From CALACW01 sp963627915 (GTDB taxonomy: Bacteria; Bacillota; Clostridia; Oscillospirales; Acutalibacteraceae): 64,000 bases of DNA. Position 1 is the first letter of the stretch, and each line of letters starts with the position of its first letter. Location: NCBI GenBank assembly GCA_963627915.1, contig CAVGCY010000026.1, positions 1-64,000 on the forward strand, in the 5' to 3' direction. Position numbers and translations under genes: made by a program. This document shows positions 1 to 9,194 of this stretch, in pieces. Below the pieces are notes generated by a model. It worked only from the letters and a program-made list of their open reading frames with translations. It had not been told where the DNA came from and made no database searches.

Positions 1-81
1 TTCAAGTTTCTTTAACGCAGTCGAAGCGGAAAGAGGGTGGATATAAACCTTATGGGTTCGACGCTCTTTTGCTATAGCAAA

Positions 82-112
82 ACAAAAACGCGGAGCCTGA
101 TAAAAGCTCCGC
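82..112 (-). terminator. Intrinsic terminator of the M16 protease gene
   Basis: On the minus strand a 7-bp stem (GCGGAGC / GCTCCGC, arms at 106-112 and 90-96) with a 9-nt loop is followed by GTTTTTGTTTTG. It lies 17 bp past the stop codon of the protease gene. Bases 1-80 upstream of it hold no supportable gene, only a short palindrome (TTTTGCTATAGCAAAA, 67-82). Confidence 0.8.
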
Positions 113-128
113 ATTTAAAATATTAAAT

Positions 129-2990
129 TTATAACGAATAAGTTTTTTCGATAAACTCACAGTTCGATATCTGTTCCTTTGAACCTATTATGCAGATATT
201 TGAGCTGTTTATTGTTTTTTTGATAAATTCTATCTCCCTGCGCAAATCGTCGACGCAGGCGGAAATGATTTCGCCTCTTATTTTTTTCAAGTCGTCGAAC
301 GTGACGTTCCTTAGATAATTTGAATCCGCCGCCGATGCCTTGAGTCTCGGCGTCATCAGTGGCGATATGTCGGAAATTGTGCCGATTATTGCGCCTGTAA
401 GGTCGGGAGAACCGTCAAGATATTTTTCGAGATATCCGCATACATTTTTAAATGTACTTACGGAGTTGGGTGAGGCGGGATCGCGGAACGAATAATATGA
501 AAGGCATCCGTCCGTCTGCGCTTTCATTCCGGTGCCGTACGCTCCGCCTTTGACTCTGACCTCGTTCCAGAGATATTCGAGCGTAACAATGTGTGAGATA
601 AGAAGCATTGCGCCGTTCATCGGTCGTTCGGATAATCCCGAAAGAGCCGCAAAAGCAATATCTCCCGGAATCGTCACGGCTTCATTTTTTTGCTCGAACG
701 GCTTTATTACTGAATTTTTAAAATGACTGTGTTCTCCGAGTGAGGAAATAAAGGATTTAATTTCTTCTTTTAATACGTTCGGATTGTCGTTAGTAGCGCT
801 TATTAACGCGTCGGAGGATGAGAAGAGTTTATTATAAACGTTTTCGAGAACGGACATGTCCTTTTCGTTTTCTTCAAATTCTTTTATCCACAGATAATAT
901 GCGAAGCCGTCGGTAAGCTCGGTAACGGCGCATTCCGAATTGATGGAACTCTGTGCGCGTCTTATTGCATATTTGCTTCCCGCAGAAACGATACTCTGAT
1001 AAAGGTCTGTTTTGTCCTGTCTTACAAGGTCGAGCACAGCGGAATCATTGTCAAATTTTGTTGACGTAAGAATTTCCTTTACAAGTTCGAGAGCCTCGGT
1101 GACGTTTCTGTCAAGCGCGCTTAAATTAACGCAGAATTTGATTTTCATATCATCGGCGTTCTTCGGGTCTGAAAACGTTCTTACGTCAAATGAAAGGTTT
1201 CCGCATTTTGTAATTGTTTTTGTCTGAAGTTCGAGTGCGGAATAATTCTCCGTATCGAGTTTTCCGAGCAGACCGGAAATGAGCGAGGCTTTAAGAATCT
1301 CGTTTTCATCTATGCCCGTAATATCAAAATACATATTGATATACGTTATCGAATCCGTGTGAAGCTTATGCGTTATTATATTTTCGTCAATTTCTGTCGG
1401 AATATTCTCGGGCAGAGCGTCTATATCTCCGAGTTCGATTTTCGGAATCGAAGCAAGAGCTTCGGGGCTGTCTGTGCCCGACTGCCATTCAAGAAGCTTT
1501 GCCTGTTTGTCTTTCAATTCGTTTATTTCGTCCGAGGACATAGCTTCGATACGTCTTTTTATTTCGTCGGATTCTCTTTTTCTCTCCTCATCTCCGAGCG
1601 TGTGCGAAGGCTTCAGGAGAACGGAGCTTGAATGTTTGGACTCAATGATTACTTTTTTAAGAATAGATTCGTACCAATCCGTTGAAATTTTATTCCGTAG
1701 TTCATCGAATATGTTTCCGAACTCAAAACCTTTTATCGGGTCAGAGTCGTAAAGCCAGGTTTCAAGCGACGCCATTGAATAATAAAGACCGAGAGGAATT
1801 CCGAAGTCTTTTTCCTTTAATGCAAATTCAAAGTTTGAAATCGAACCCTCGAGCATTGCCTTGTCTATTCCGTTTTCGATAACGGATTTAATTGTATCGT
1901 CAAGCAGCTTTTCAGCCTCGTCCGCTCTGTTTTCGTCAATATTTCTTATGGTAACGAGAATCCAAGGCTGCATTATTCCGTCGTTGACATGCACCGTTAT
2001 ATCGTCGCAAATCCCCTTCTCAAGAAAAATTTTTTTTACGGGAGCCATGTTGTTTCCGAACAGAACGTCGGCAAGTATTTTACATGAAAGAACAGTTTCT
2101 CTCTCCTCGAATGAACCGATAACGTATGCCTTGCCGAGTATGCACTGCTTTTGAAGAGGCATATCCTCCGCCTGTTCGTAAAAGCTCTCCGTCCTGCCTG
2201 TTTTGACGGGAGCCTGGACAGCCGGACGTGGCATGGGATCGCTTTTTTCGTAATGTGAAAGATATTCGCTGTCTATAAGAGCGAGAGCCTTGCAAATATC
2301 CACGCTTCCGTCAAGAAAGATATACGAATTAGAAGGATGATAGAAACGGCTGTGGGTCTGTGTGAATTTTTCGTATGTCAATGTTGTAATTTTGCTCGGA
2401 AGTCCGCCGGACTCGAAACCGTAGCCGTTGTCGGGAAACAGTTTGGATGAAATTTCATTGTCGAGTACCGCGTCGGCGTCGGCGTACACGCCCTTCATTT
2501 CATTAAATACAACGCCCTTGTAAATCGCGGGAGATGAGTCCGATAATTCAAAATGCCAGCCTTCCTGCGCAAATATTTCAGGTTTTGTATAAATAAGCGG
2601 TTTAAACACAGCGTCAAGATAAACGCTCATAAGATTAAAGAAATCTTTATCGTTTTGGCTCGAAATCGGATAAAGCGTTTTATCCGAAAATGTCAGCGCG
2701 TTTAAAAACGTATTCATAGAGTTTTTGAGAAGCTCGACGAACGGTTCTTTTAATCTGTATTTTTCCGATCCGCACAGAACGGAGTGTTCGAGAATATGAA
2801 AAACACCGGTATCGTCCTCGGGAACAGTTCTGAAGCCTATGGAAAAGGTTTTGTTTGAATCCTCTCTGTCGAGAAAAAGAAGTCTTGCTGAGCTTTTTTC
2901 GTGAGTCATTTCAACGGCTTGTCCGCCCGCCTGCGCGAGAGGACGAATGTTGTTTATTCTGAACCCGTGTATTAAATCGTTAACTTGCAT
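129..2990 (-). CDS. M16C-family zinc metalloprotease (insulinase/presequence-protease type)
   Basis: A 953-residue protein with the inverted zinc motif HILEH at residues 65-69 (His65, Glu68, His69) and a downstream Glu about 95 residues on, in VFNEMKGVY (Glu164), the usual third ligand. The length and the NEMKGVY context fit the M16C (PreP/Cym1-like) subfamily, in which two halves form a closed chamber that degrades peptides of limited size. No signal peptide is visible, so cytoplasmic peptide turnover is the likely role. The start ATG has GAGGCG 6 nt upstream. It is a single-gene unit with its own promoter (3031-3059) and terminator, divergent from spoIVB. The physiological substrate cannot be inferred. 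Confidence 0.92.
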   Translation of the reverse strand: MQVNDLIHGFRINNIRPLAQAGGQAVEMTHEKSSARLLFLDREDSNKTFSIGFRTVPEDDTGVFHILEHSVLCGSEKYRLKEPFVELLKNSMNTFLNALTFSDKTLYPISSQNDKDFFNLMSVYLDAVFKPLIYTKPEIFAQEGWHFELSDSSPAIYKGVVFNEMKGVYADADAVLDNEISSKLFPDNGYGFESGGLPSKITTLTYEKFTQTHSRFYHPSNSYIFLDGSVDICKALALIDSEYLSHYEKSDPMPRPAVQAPVKTGRTESFYEQAEDMPLQKQCILGKAYVIGSFEERETVLSCKILADVLFGNNMAPVKKIFLEKGICDDITVHVNDGIMQPWILVTIRNIDENRADEAEKLLDDTIKSVIENGIDKAMLEGSISNFEFALKEKDFGIPLGLYYSMASLETWLYDSDPIKGFEFGNIFDELRNKISTDWYESILKKVIIESKHSSSVLLKPSHTLGDEERKRESDEIKRRIEAMSSDEINELKDKQAKLLEWQSGTDSPEALASIPKIELGDIDALPENIPTEIDENIITHKLHTDSITYINMYFDITGIDENEILKASLISGLLGKLDTENYSALELQTKTITKCGNLSFDVRTFSDPKNADDMKIKFCVNLSALDRNVTEALELVKEILTSTKFDNDSAVLDLVRQDKTDLYQSIVSAGSKYAIRRAQSSINSECAVTELTDGFAYYLWIKEFEENEKDMSVLENVYNKLFSSSDALISATNDNPNVLKEEIKSFISSLGEHSHFKNSVIKPFEQKNEAVTIPGDIAFAALSGLSERPMNGAMLLISHIVTLEYLWNEVRVKGGAYGTGMKAQTDGCLSYYSFRDPASPNSVSTFKNVCGYLEKYLDGSPDLTGAIIGTISDISPLMTPRLKASAADSNYLRNVTFDDLKKIRGEIISACVDDLRREIEFIKKTINSSNICIIGSKEQISNCEFIEKTYSL

Positions 2991-3030
2991 TTTATCGCCT
3001 CTATAATGAATTTAAAACAATACAGATAAT

Positions 3031-3059
3031 AGTATATATTATTTTTTATATTAAATCAA
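3031..3059 (-). promoter_or_regulatory. Putative sigma-A promoter of the M16 protease gene
   Basis: Minus strand: TTGATT (3059-3054), 17-nt spacer, TATACT (3036-3031), about 40 nt upstream of the start codon. Good spacing, but the region is very AT-rich, so other registers are possible. Confidence 0.5.
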
Positions 3060-3179
3060 ATATTTTGACAAATATTTTGAAACCGTCAGGAAATAATGAA
3101 AAATATACGCTTTTTGTTCATGCTTTACCGATTATAAATCGAGTAAATAAACATAAATTAAAGTTAAGGAGGGCGGTGC

Positions 3180-4397
3180 ATGAAAAAAATTATTAAAATA
3201 ACGGCGGCTGTATGCTCCGTATTAAGTAGCTGCGTTTTTTCGCTTATAATTTACGGAGATATAATTGTTCCCGATTCTCTTACGGTCGGCGCGGGATGCG
3301 ATATGACAGTTTCGCATATATTCAGCGTGACGGACGAATCGAAAGACAAAGAGGTTTCTGTTTTTTCTTCCGGCGGCGAGTCAAGGACGGGACAGACCAG
3401 GCTTTTCAACGTTTTTCCCGTAAAAAACAATTCGCTGAACGTTACGCAAAGCGATTATGTAATTCCGGGCGGCGAGATAATCGGCATACGAATATATACC
3501 GACGGTGTAATTGTAGTTTCCGCTGACAGTATCGAAACTGCGGACGGCATAGTAAATCCCGGAAAAGGCGCCGGGATTCAGAGCGGAGATATCATAAAAT
3601 CGGTAAACGGAATAAAATGCGATTCCGTTTCCGTTTTGAATGAACAAATATCAGCAAATAACGGCAATGCAATTTCTCTTACGATTCTGAGAAACGGTAA
3701 AACATTTGAAACGTCAATAACGAGCGTTTATTGTATAACGGATTCAAAATACAGATGCGGTCTTTGGGTTCGTGATTCGACGGCAGGTCTGGGAACTCTT
3801 ACGTATATCGACCCCGAAAACAAAACCTACGGCGCGCTCGGTCACGCGATATGCGATACCGATACGGGAATCGTATTCCCGGCAGGGCAGGGAAATATAC
3901 TCTCTGCTGTTTTTGGCGGCTGCATAAAAGGCAGGAGCGGAAAAACGGGAGAAATACAGGGTTCGTTCGGCAGGGAAATATTAGGAAGTCTGACGTTGAA
4001 TTGCGATAACGGAATTTTCGGCGATTACTCTGCCTTGACGGGAAACGAAAAGACCGTAAAGGTTGCGAAAATGGACGAAATAGAAGAAGGTGAAGCGCAG
4101 ATAATTGCGACGGTCGACTCGGGCGAAAAAAAATATTACGGCGTTCAAATCGAGAGGATAAGCTATGACATTTCCGACGGAAGCCATAATTTTACAATTA
4201 AAGTAACCGACGGCGAACTGATTAATGCAACCGGCGGTATCGTGCAGGGAATGAGCGGAAGTCCGATTATACAAAACGGTATGCTTGTAGGTGCGGTAAC
4301 TCACGTTTTTTTAAACGATCCGCAGTACGGTTACGGAATTTTTGCGCAGACGATGATCGATACCGACAGGGATGTAAGAATAAAGGACGCGGCGTGA
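3180..4397 (+). CDS. spoIVB: SpoIVB serine peptidase (S55)
   Basis: A 405-residue protein with an N-terminal membrane anchor (about residues 1-25), a PDZ domain around residues 115-180 (PGKGAGIQSGDIIKSVNG) and a C-terminal S55 peptidase domain. The catalytic elements are visible: His near residue 222 in ALGHAICD and Ser359 in GMSGSP. In Bacillus, SpoIVB is made in the forespore, secreted to the intermembrane space, and cleaves SpoIVFA to trigger pro-sigma-K processing. The start follows a strong AAGGAGGGCGG site. In many Bacilli and Clostridia spoIVB sits next to spo0A; here the spoIIA operon follows instead, separated by a terminator. No confident sigma-F/G promoter was identified upstream. 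Confidence 0.95.
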   Translation: MKKIIKITAAVCSVLSSCVFSLIIYGDIIVPDSLTVGAGCDMTVSHIFSVTDESKDKEVSVFSSGGESRTGQTRLFNVFPVKNNSLNVTQSDYVIPGGEIIGIRIYTDGVIVVSADSIETADGIVNPGKGAGIQSGDIIKSVNGIKCDSVSVLNEQISANNGNAISLTILRNGKTFETSITSVYCITDSKYRCGLWVRDSTAGLGTLTYIDPENKTYGALGHAICDTDTGIVFPAGQGNILSAVFGGCIKGRSGKTGEIQGSFGREILGSLTLNCDNGIFGDYSALTGNEKTVKVAKMDEIEEGEAQIIATVDSGEKKYYGVQIERISYDISDGSHNFTIKVTDGELINATGGIVQGMSGSPIIQNGMLVGAVTHVFLNDPQYGYGIFAQTMIDTDRDVRIKDAA

Positions 4398-4412
4398 TTC
4401 AAAATAAAAAAC

Positions 4413-4452
4413 GGAGATGTAAAAACGAAGTGTTGTTACGTCTCCTTTTTTT
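4413..4452 (+). terminator. Intrinsic terminator after spoIVB
   Basis: A 10-bp stem, GGAGATGTAA (4413-4422) with TTACGTCTCC (4436-4445, one G-T pair), is followed by seven T. It separates spoIVB from the spoIIA operon. Confidence 0.85.
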
Positions 4453-4542
4453 AATTGATGTCCCATATTGTGACAGAATATTCAGGGGGGAATGTAATAA
4501 ACTGTTTTCGACAGCCTATTATTTGTTCAGGGAGGTAGAAAA

Positions 4543-4863
4543 ATGTCTGTTTCTTTTAAATACAAAGACGGATGTCTTACAAGCGTTCTGTGCGGCGATA
4601 TAGATCATCATCATGCTTTGGCAATCAGAGAAAGTATTGATTCCCAGATGTCAAAATATATGCCGTCGAAGCTTATTCTTGATTTTCATGACGTTACGTT
4701 TATGGACAGTTCGGGAGTCGGGCTTGTTATGGGGCGTTATAAAAACGCGGCTGTTTTCGGCTGCGGGGTAAAGCTTGTAAATATGACGCAAAAGGTAAGG
4801 CGGATTATGAAAATGTCGGGACTTGAAAAAATTGTCGAATTTGAAAGGGAGAACGAAGGATGA
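4543..4863 (+). CDS. spoIIAA: Anti-sigma-F factor antagonist SpoIIAA
   Basis: A 106-residue STAS-domain protein with the phosphorylation-site motif MDSSGVGL (about residues 57-64). In its unphosphorylated form the family binds SpoIIAB-ADP and releases sigma-F in the forespore. The start has GGGAGG about 9 nt upstream. It is the first gene of a tight operon: its stop overlaps the spoIIAB start by 4 nt (ATGA at 4860). Identity as SpoIIAA rather than another STAS antagonist rests on the following spoIIAB and sigF genes. No convincing sigma-H promoter could be assigned in the 90 bp upstream. Confidence 0.93.
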   Translation: MSVSFKYKDGCLTSVLCGDIDHHHALAIRESIDSQMSKYMPSKLILDFHDVTFMDSSGVGLVMGRYKNAAVFGCGVKLVNMTQKVRRIMKMSGLEKIVEFERENEG

Positions 4864-5303
4864 AAACTTTATATGAAATGAAGCTTACCGTAGACGCAAA
4901 AAGCGTTAACGAGAGTTTTTGCAGGGTTTCGGTCGGCGCGTTTGCTTCGGTTCTTGATCCGAATATAGATGAGCTGTCCGATATAAAAACTGCGGTAAGC
5001 GAGGCGGTCACCAACTGTATAGTCCACGCGTATAAATCAAAACCCGGCAAAATATACATAACAGTAAAAATAACCGATACTAACGCCGTAATCGTTAAAA
5101 TACGCGACAGAGGATGCGGGATAGCCGATGTCCGAAAGGCGCGTGAGCCTCTGTTTACAACAGGCGGTGACGACAGGTCGGGACTCGGATTTTCCGTTAT
5201 GGAATCGTTTTCGGACAAGCTCAGCGTTTCATCGAAGCAAGGACGCGGAACGAGCGTTACCATTACAAAAATAATACGGGGAAAAACAATCGATGCTTCT
5301 TGA
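4860..5303 (+). CDS. spoIIAB: Anti-sigma-F factor / kinase SpoIIAB
   Basis: A 147-residue GHKL ATPase. Visible motifs are the N-box (EAVTNCIVHAY, about residues 45-55), the G1 box (IRDRGCGIAD, about 81-90) and the G2-like GGDDRSGLGFSVM. The family binds and inactivates sigma-F and phosphorylates SpoIIAA at its DSSG serine. It is translationally coupled to both neighbours, overlapping spoIIAA by 4 nt and sigF by 11 nt, as expected for stoichiometric control of sigma-F. Confidence 0.95.
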   Translation: MKTLYEMKLTVDAKSVNESFCRVSVGAFASVLDPNIDELSDIKTAVSEAVTNCIVHAYKSKPGKIYITVKITDTNAVIVKIRDRGCGIADVRKAREPLFTTGGDDRSGLGFSVMESFSDKLSVSSKQGRGTSVTITKIIRGKTIDAS

Positions 5304-5958
5304 AAAAACCGACAGGGATTCGCTTATAAATGATAATATCGGGCTTGTATATTCATGTGCCGTCAGATTTAAAAACAGAGGTGCGGAGTTCGAGGATCTG
5401 GTTCAGTGCGGATGCGTAGGACTTATAAAAGCCGCGGACGGGTTTGACCCGTCGCTCGGGTATAAATTTTCGACATACGCAGTACCGGCGATTCTCGGCG
5501 AAATAAAACGCGTATTCCGCGACGGCGGGGCTGTTAAAATCGGACGTTCCGACAGAGAAAAATCACGAAATCTGATGAAGGTTCAGGAGGCTCTTTTTGA
5601 AAGGCTCGGCAGACCGCCGACTGTTTCGGAGCTTTCAAATGAGTGCGGATATGACGAGGCGAGAACGGCACAGCTGCTCTGCATATCGCTTCCGGTAATA
5701 AGTCTGACGCCGGACGGCGATTCCGATTTCCGTCCGACGGATATTCCGGGCGAAGAAACGGAAGAGCGGATGAACGACGCCATAGCTGTAAAAAACGCAG
5801 TTGCCTGTCTGTGCGAACGTGACAGAAAGATTGTAGAAATGAGATATTTTAAGGGGCTTACACAGAGCGCGGCGGCAAAAGCTCTCGGCATGACGCAGGT
5901 GCAGGTTTCAAGACGGGAAAAAACGATTCTTAAGCTACTGCGCGAAAAACTGACATAA
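5293..5958 (+). CDS. sigF: RNA polymerase sigma-F factor (SpoIIAC)
   Basis: A 221-residue sigma-70 family protein with region 2 (FEDLVQCGCVGLIKA and the FSTYAVPAILGEIKR stretch, about residues 30-75), region 3 (about 95-140) and region 4 with a C-terminal helix-turn-helix (LTQSAAAKALGMTQVQVSRRE). The length is that of sporulation sigma factors lacking region 1. Third place in the spoIIA operon identifies it as sigma-F rather than the close paralogue sigma-G. Its start overlaps the end of spoIIAB, so it is translationally coupled to its own inhibitor. Confidence 0.94.
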   Translation: MLLEKTDRDSLINDNIGLVYSCAVRFKNRGAEFEDLVQCGCVGLIKAADGFDPSLGYKFSTYAVPAILGEIKRVFRDGGAVKIGRSDREKSRNLMKVQEALFERLGRPPTVSELSNECGYDEARTAQLLCISLPVISLTPDGDSDFRPTDIPGEETEERMNDAIAVKNAVACLCERDRKIVEMRYFKGLTQSAAAKALGMTQVQVSRREKTILKLLREKLT

Positions 5959-6154
5959 AAAGCTGCTCTTTTTCGCATTCTGAGCTAAACTCTCAAGTTT
6001 GACGGCTGACAACCCTATTTAAAATATGCAAATGGCGCAGCCGTGAATATGACTTAAGCGAATGCGGATTATTAACGATTGACGCGGCGAAAAAATAAAA
6101 AAACAGAAAAATCAGCGCCCTTTCATCTTGTGATTTTGTTTCGTCAAAAACAAC

Positions 6155-6193
6155 GCGCCGAACCGCTCCCATATCAGGGCTGCGATTCGGCGC
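6155..6193. terminator. Bidirectional terminator between sigF and the RiPP-like operon
   Basis: Arms GCGCCGAACCGC (6155-6166) and GCGATTCGGCGC (6182-6193) form a 12-bp stem with one mismatch. T-rich tracts lie on both sides: GTTGTTTTTG on the minus strand, and a more diffuse run on the plus strand. The whole convergent gap 5959-6257 contains no supportable gene. Confidence 0.75.
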
Positions 6194-6257
6194 AGTTTCA
6201 TATTTGCTTTTAATTTTATTTTTCATGTTCCGCTGAAGCAATTTTTACAAAGAATAT

Positions 6258-6518
6258 TTATAAAATCCCGTATCCTCTGAGCTTTTCAATAAATTCATTT
6301 GCGTCGGAGAGTATTTCATCATAATCGCCTTCAAATTTTTCCTGCGTTTTTTTCGCTAATTCCTCAGCGGAATCAATCTGCCCGATAAGGGAATACATAT
6401 ACGCTCCCGTTTCGGTAAGCATGAACATGCCCTTATACTCCCCCGCGCTGCCGCCAGTCGGAACAAGCACATATTCACCCGCAACATTTCTCAATACCAT
6501 ATTTTTTTTAATCTTCAC
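6258..6518 (-). CDS. PqqD-like RiPP recognition element protein
   Basis: An 86-residue protein with the PqqD/RRE pattern: a short N-terminal beta region (NVAGEYVLVPTG), then MLTETGAYMYSLI, then a helical C-terminal half with the E/D-rich stretch DYDEILSDANEFI. PqqD-family proteins bind the leader of a precursor peptide and present it to a radical SAM enzyme. It overlaps the radical SAM gene by 11 nt and is the last gene of the operon. Role by family and context: leader-peptide chaperone for the radical SAM enzyme. The precursor it would bind is not proven. Confidence 0.8.
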   Translation of the reverse strand: MKIKKNMVLRNVAGEYVLVPTGGSAGEYKGMFMLTETGAYMYSLIGQIDSAEELAKKTQEKFEGDYDEILSDANEFIEKLRGYGIL

Positions 6519-7599
6519 TTACATTCCCCCGTTTTTTGAGAAACAAATCTGTATTTTCCCGTATAGAACGTATCATTCCGCAAACGTATTCGGGTTTTTT
6601 ATCAGTCGAACCCGTTTCGCAATAACACATTGCCGCACAGGCTCTGCAAAACCGGGCGTCGGGACACCCGGCGCATTCGGCGGGCATTCTGAGAAGCGAC
6701 GTTTGCTCTCTTATATACGTCCAGCACTCAATAAAGCTTTTATTATTAATATCAACATACGGACTGTCCATCATTGCACAGGCTCTCATTTTGCCGTCAT
6801 GCGTTATCCAAAACGACGAAACGCCCGCTCTGCACGATATCGAGCAGTCGTCGTCAGTAATTATCCTCGATTTATTCGACAGCTTCGCTTTTCTTATAAA
6901 TTCGTCCTCGCCGTAAAGCGTTATATCGCTTTTAACGCTGTATTTTCCCGCGTCCTCAGCCGAAAGACGCGCATTACTATCAGCAAAAGCCGAACCGAGT
7001 CTTACCTGCGGATAGCAATACGGCGATATCTGAACGGGAATGCCGAGCGATTTTGAAAGTGCGATTATATTATCCATATCATCACAGTTCGATTTTGTTA
7101 TAACCGCATTAAGCTTCACGGGGATATCGATTTCTCTGAGCGCATTAATATTATTTACAACGCTGTCAAAATAATCAGCCGAGCATCTGTTTTTATATCC
7201 GTCCGAATTTGAAGCGTAAAGGGAAATATTAATCCGCACAGGCGGATATTTTTTAAACAAATCGAGATAATTGTTTATAAGAGAACCGTTTGAATTTATT
7301 GAAATTATAAGTCCCTTTTCGTGCGCATGGGTATATATTTTTTTAAAATCGTTTCTCAGCAAAGGCTCGCCGCCCGTCAGCAGAAGAAAAAGCATACCGT
7401 TTTCGCACGCCTCGTCCGTCAGATAAAGCCAGTCCTCCGTTTTAAGCAGGTCGGTTTTTTTCTCATTATGAACGTAGCACATCGGGCAGTTAAAATTACA
7501 TCTGCAAGTAAGCTCAAAATTACCCGCAAGAGGCGTGCCGTTCTGCCTTGCCCTTGAATGCAGATATGCAGACATTTTCGGCTCTGTTATATTTACCAT
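6508..7599 (-). CDS. Radical SAM/SPASM peptide-modifying enzyme
   Basis: A 363-residue protein. The radical SAM cluster motif CX3CX2C is at Cys34, Cys38 and Cys41 (CRCNFNCPMCYVH), followed by a GGEPLLR motif. The C-terminal SPASM region is Cys-rich (CAGC, CRACAAMCYC, and a last Cys near VCGM). This architecture is typical of enzymes that install thioether, C-C or epimer modifications on ribosomal peptides. The ATG at 7599 was chosen over an upstream in-frame start because it has GGAGAGAG 7-10 nt upstream and overlaps the kinase-like gene by only 7 nt. The neighbours (PqqD-like protein, candidate precursor) support a RiPP role. The chemistry cannot be read from sequence. Confidence 0.9.
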   Translation of the reverse strand: MVNITEPKMSAYLHSRARQNGTPLAGNFELTCRCNFNCPMCYVHNEKKTDLLKTEDWLYLTDEACENGMLFLLLTGGEPLLRNDFKKIYTHAHEKGLIISINSNGSLINNYLDLFKKYPPVRINISLYASNSDGYKNRCSADYFDSVVNNINALREIDIPVKLNAVITKSNCDDMDNIIALSKSLGIPVQISPYCYPQVRLGSAFADSNARLSAEDAGKYSVKSDITLYGEDEFIRKAKLSNKSRIITDDDCSISCRAGVSSFWITHDGKMRACAMMDSPYVDINNKSFIECWTYIREQTSLLRMPAECAGCPDARFCRACAAMCYCETGSTDKKPEYVCGMIRSIRENTDLFLKKRGNVSED

Positions 7600-8426
7600 A
7601 ATAATACTCTCTCCAAAGCCTTTACAGCCGTAAAATCGGGTTTGCAGTCGAAACGGAACATCGGAATTTTTTCCGCCGTCCGCTCTGCAACGGACAGCAC
7701 GTTTTCCGCGCCGAACGGAAGATAGCACCCGTTTAAAATCTCTCTTACGGCTGAAAATTCAGACAGCGGTTCTATTTTATTTTCGCCCCTGCCCAATTTT
7801 ACAATGCACATTACGGGAAGTACGGCATTTTTACATATATACGACGAACCGCAATAAGGAAGCGACGAAGCGTATACATCCCCGTCATTTATAAACAATA
7901 ACGCCTTATCGCCGTTGATAATTTCCGCTGAAGCATGCTCGTTCCAAAGTCTCGCCTGGGTCGATTTTCCCGTCTGTCTTGGGGCTGTGAAAAGAATAGC
8001 GGAACCGTTTACATTTATAAACGAAGCGTGCATTATAAGCATTTGCATGTCGTATGCCATTTTTTCAAAACCGACTGTATCAAGAACGCTCTTGTCCCAG
8101 AGAAGTGCGGAATACTCGTTTAAATATTCGACTGTTCCGCCCTTTTTATCTTTAAAATCGGTACGTCTTGCAAAAAACGAGCCGTCCTTTTTTTTATAAT
8201 AAACTACGTTTATTTCGTCTTCGTCAAAAACAATGCGATTATCAAAAATAAATATCGGTTTATTGCCGGACGGCGCTATTTTATCCGTAAATCCGTAAGT
8301 ATAAATATATCTCCCGTCCGATATTTCATCCGTCAGAAAAAGCGAAAACGGAAACGTATCGTCTATTTTAAGCGGAAGTTTTAACTCAATTTCGCAAAGA
8401 CCTATTTTATATCTTTTAATTTCCAT
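7593..8426 (-). CDS. HPr-kinase-like P-loop protein of RiPP type
   Basis: A 277-residue protein with a Walker A motif APRQTGKST at residues 148-156, preceded by MHASFINVNGSAILF, the layout of HPr kinase-like/PEPCK-fold proteins. Similar stand-alone kinase-like proteins occur in RiPP loci such as the SynChlorMet cassette (ScmC) and in some lasso peptide clusters, where they phosphorylate a C-terminal Ser. The ATG at 8426 is preferred over an in-frame TTG at 8435. It overlaps the lipoprotein gene by 11 nt, so coupling is likely; the ribosome site is weak. Activity is inferred, not shown: it could be a catalytically inactive scaffold. Confidence 0.72.
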   Translation of the reverse strand: MEIKRYKIGLCEIELKLPLKIDDTFPFSLFLTDEISDGRYIYTYGFTDKIAPSGNKPIFIFDNRIVFDEDEINVVYYKKKDGSFFARRTDFKDKKGGTVEYLNEYSALLWDKSVLDTVGFEKMAYDMQMLIMHASFINVNGSAILFTAPRQTGKSTQARLWNEHASAEIINGDKALLFINDGDVYASSLPYCGSSYICKNAVLPVMCIVKLGRGENKIEPLSEFSAVREILNGCYLPFGAENVLSVAERTAEKIPMFRFDCKPDFTAVKALERVLLW

Positions 8427-9180
8427 ATTCTGCAAATAATATCTTACTGATATATGATTTAAAATGCTCTGCCGAAAGCTCCTTTTCCTCTCCCTTTTTG
8501 AGAGAACCGAAGCTTACTCTGTATGTCTCATTACCGACAAACACGCCGTTTTCCTCGTTTTTATAATAAATATAAACGTTATCGACGTCATTTTCCGATA
8601 TGTTTTTAACGCTTATCACGCCATCCATGGCTCTGATATAAAACACGTCCGGGTAAATCGACAATTCGCCGTCAAAATATATAACGTCGCTCAGCTCAAA
8701 GCCGTACACACTCTCGTCCGCGTTAAACTCGGCGTTATTGTCCTCATCAAGAACGCATACGCTCCCTGACGGCAGAGTTGTAATTTTAAACGTAAGCTTC
8801 TTACCGGCTGCCGTGCATTTCAAAACGGCATATTTTATATCATTTTCGCCCTCGTTTTTTACAACAAGCTGTATAACGCCCGAATCGCTTTTACCGTAAG
8901 AGATTATCCTGACGATTCTGTCAACAAGTACGCCGGTTTGCGACGAATCCGATTTTTCATAATTATAATCGGAATATTTAAACGTAAAATCGGAATTGAT
9001 TTTTATATTTTCAGCCGAATTTGAAAACGAATACGGCTCAACCGCGGTAAGAGAGGTCATTTCGGGAGCTTCGGCTCTTTGCGCTTCGCCCTCGGAACAT
9101 GAGGAAAATACAGCCGCCGAAATCAGAATGCAAGCTGCCGCCGAAATTTTCATAATTTTTTTAATTTTAAATTTCAACAT
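8416..9180 (-). CDS. Predicted lipoprotein of the RiPP-like operon
   Basis: I do not recognise the family. From the ATG at 9180 the protein has about 254 residues: a basic N-terminus, a hydrophobic segment and a lipobox ending in FSSC with Cys28, so it is probably a lipid-anchored extracytoplasmic protein. The mature part is acidic and rich in beta-type sequence. An in-frame TTG at 9246 would add 22 residues, but those codons lie inside the terminator-like hairpin, so the later start is favoured. It is placed between the candidate precursor and the maturation genes. Possible roles are binding the exported product, immunity or surface display; none is demonstrated. Confidence 0.7.
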   Translation of the reverse strand: MLKFKIKKIMKISAAACILISAAVFSSCSEGEAQRAEAPEMTSLTAVEPYSFSNSAENIKINSDFTFKYSDYNYEKSDSSQTGVLVDRIVRIISYGKSDSGVIQLVVKNEGENDIKYAVLKCTAAGKKLTFKITTLPSGSVCVLDEDNNAEFNADESVYGFELSDVIYFDGELSIYPDVFYIRAMDGVISVKNISENDVDNVYIYYKNEENGVFVGNETYRVSFGSLKKGEEKELSAEHFKSYISKILFAEYGN

Positions 9181-9194
9181 AATAATGTACCGTA

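Noticed and set aside
4394..4603. 69-codon plus-strand frame after spoIVB
   Set aside because: It runs through the spoIVB terminator and into spoIIAA in another frame, with no ribosome site and unnatural composition.
5993..6241. 82-codon minus-strand frame between sigF and the PqqD-like gene
   Set aside because: It covers the terminator hairpin, has no plausible ribosome site and matches no family pattern.
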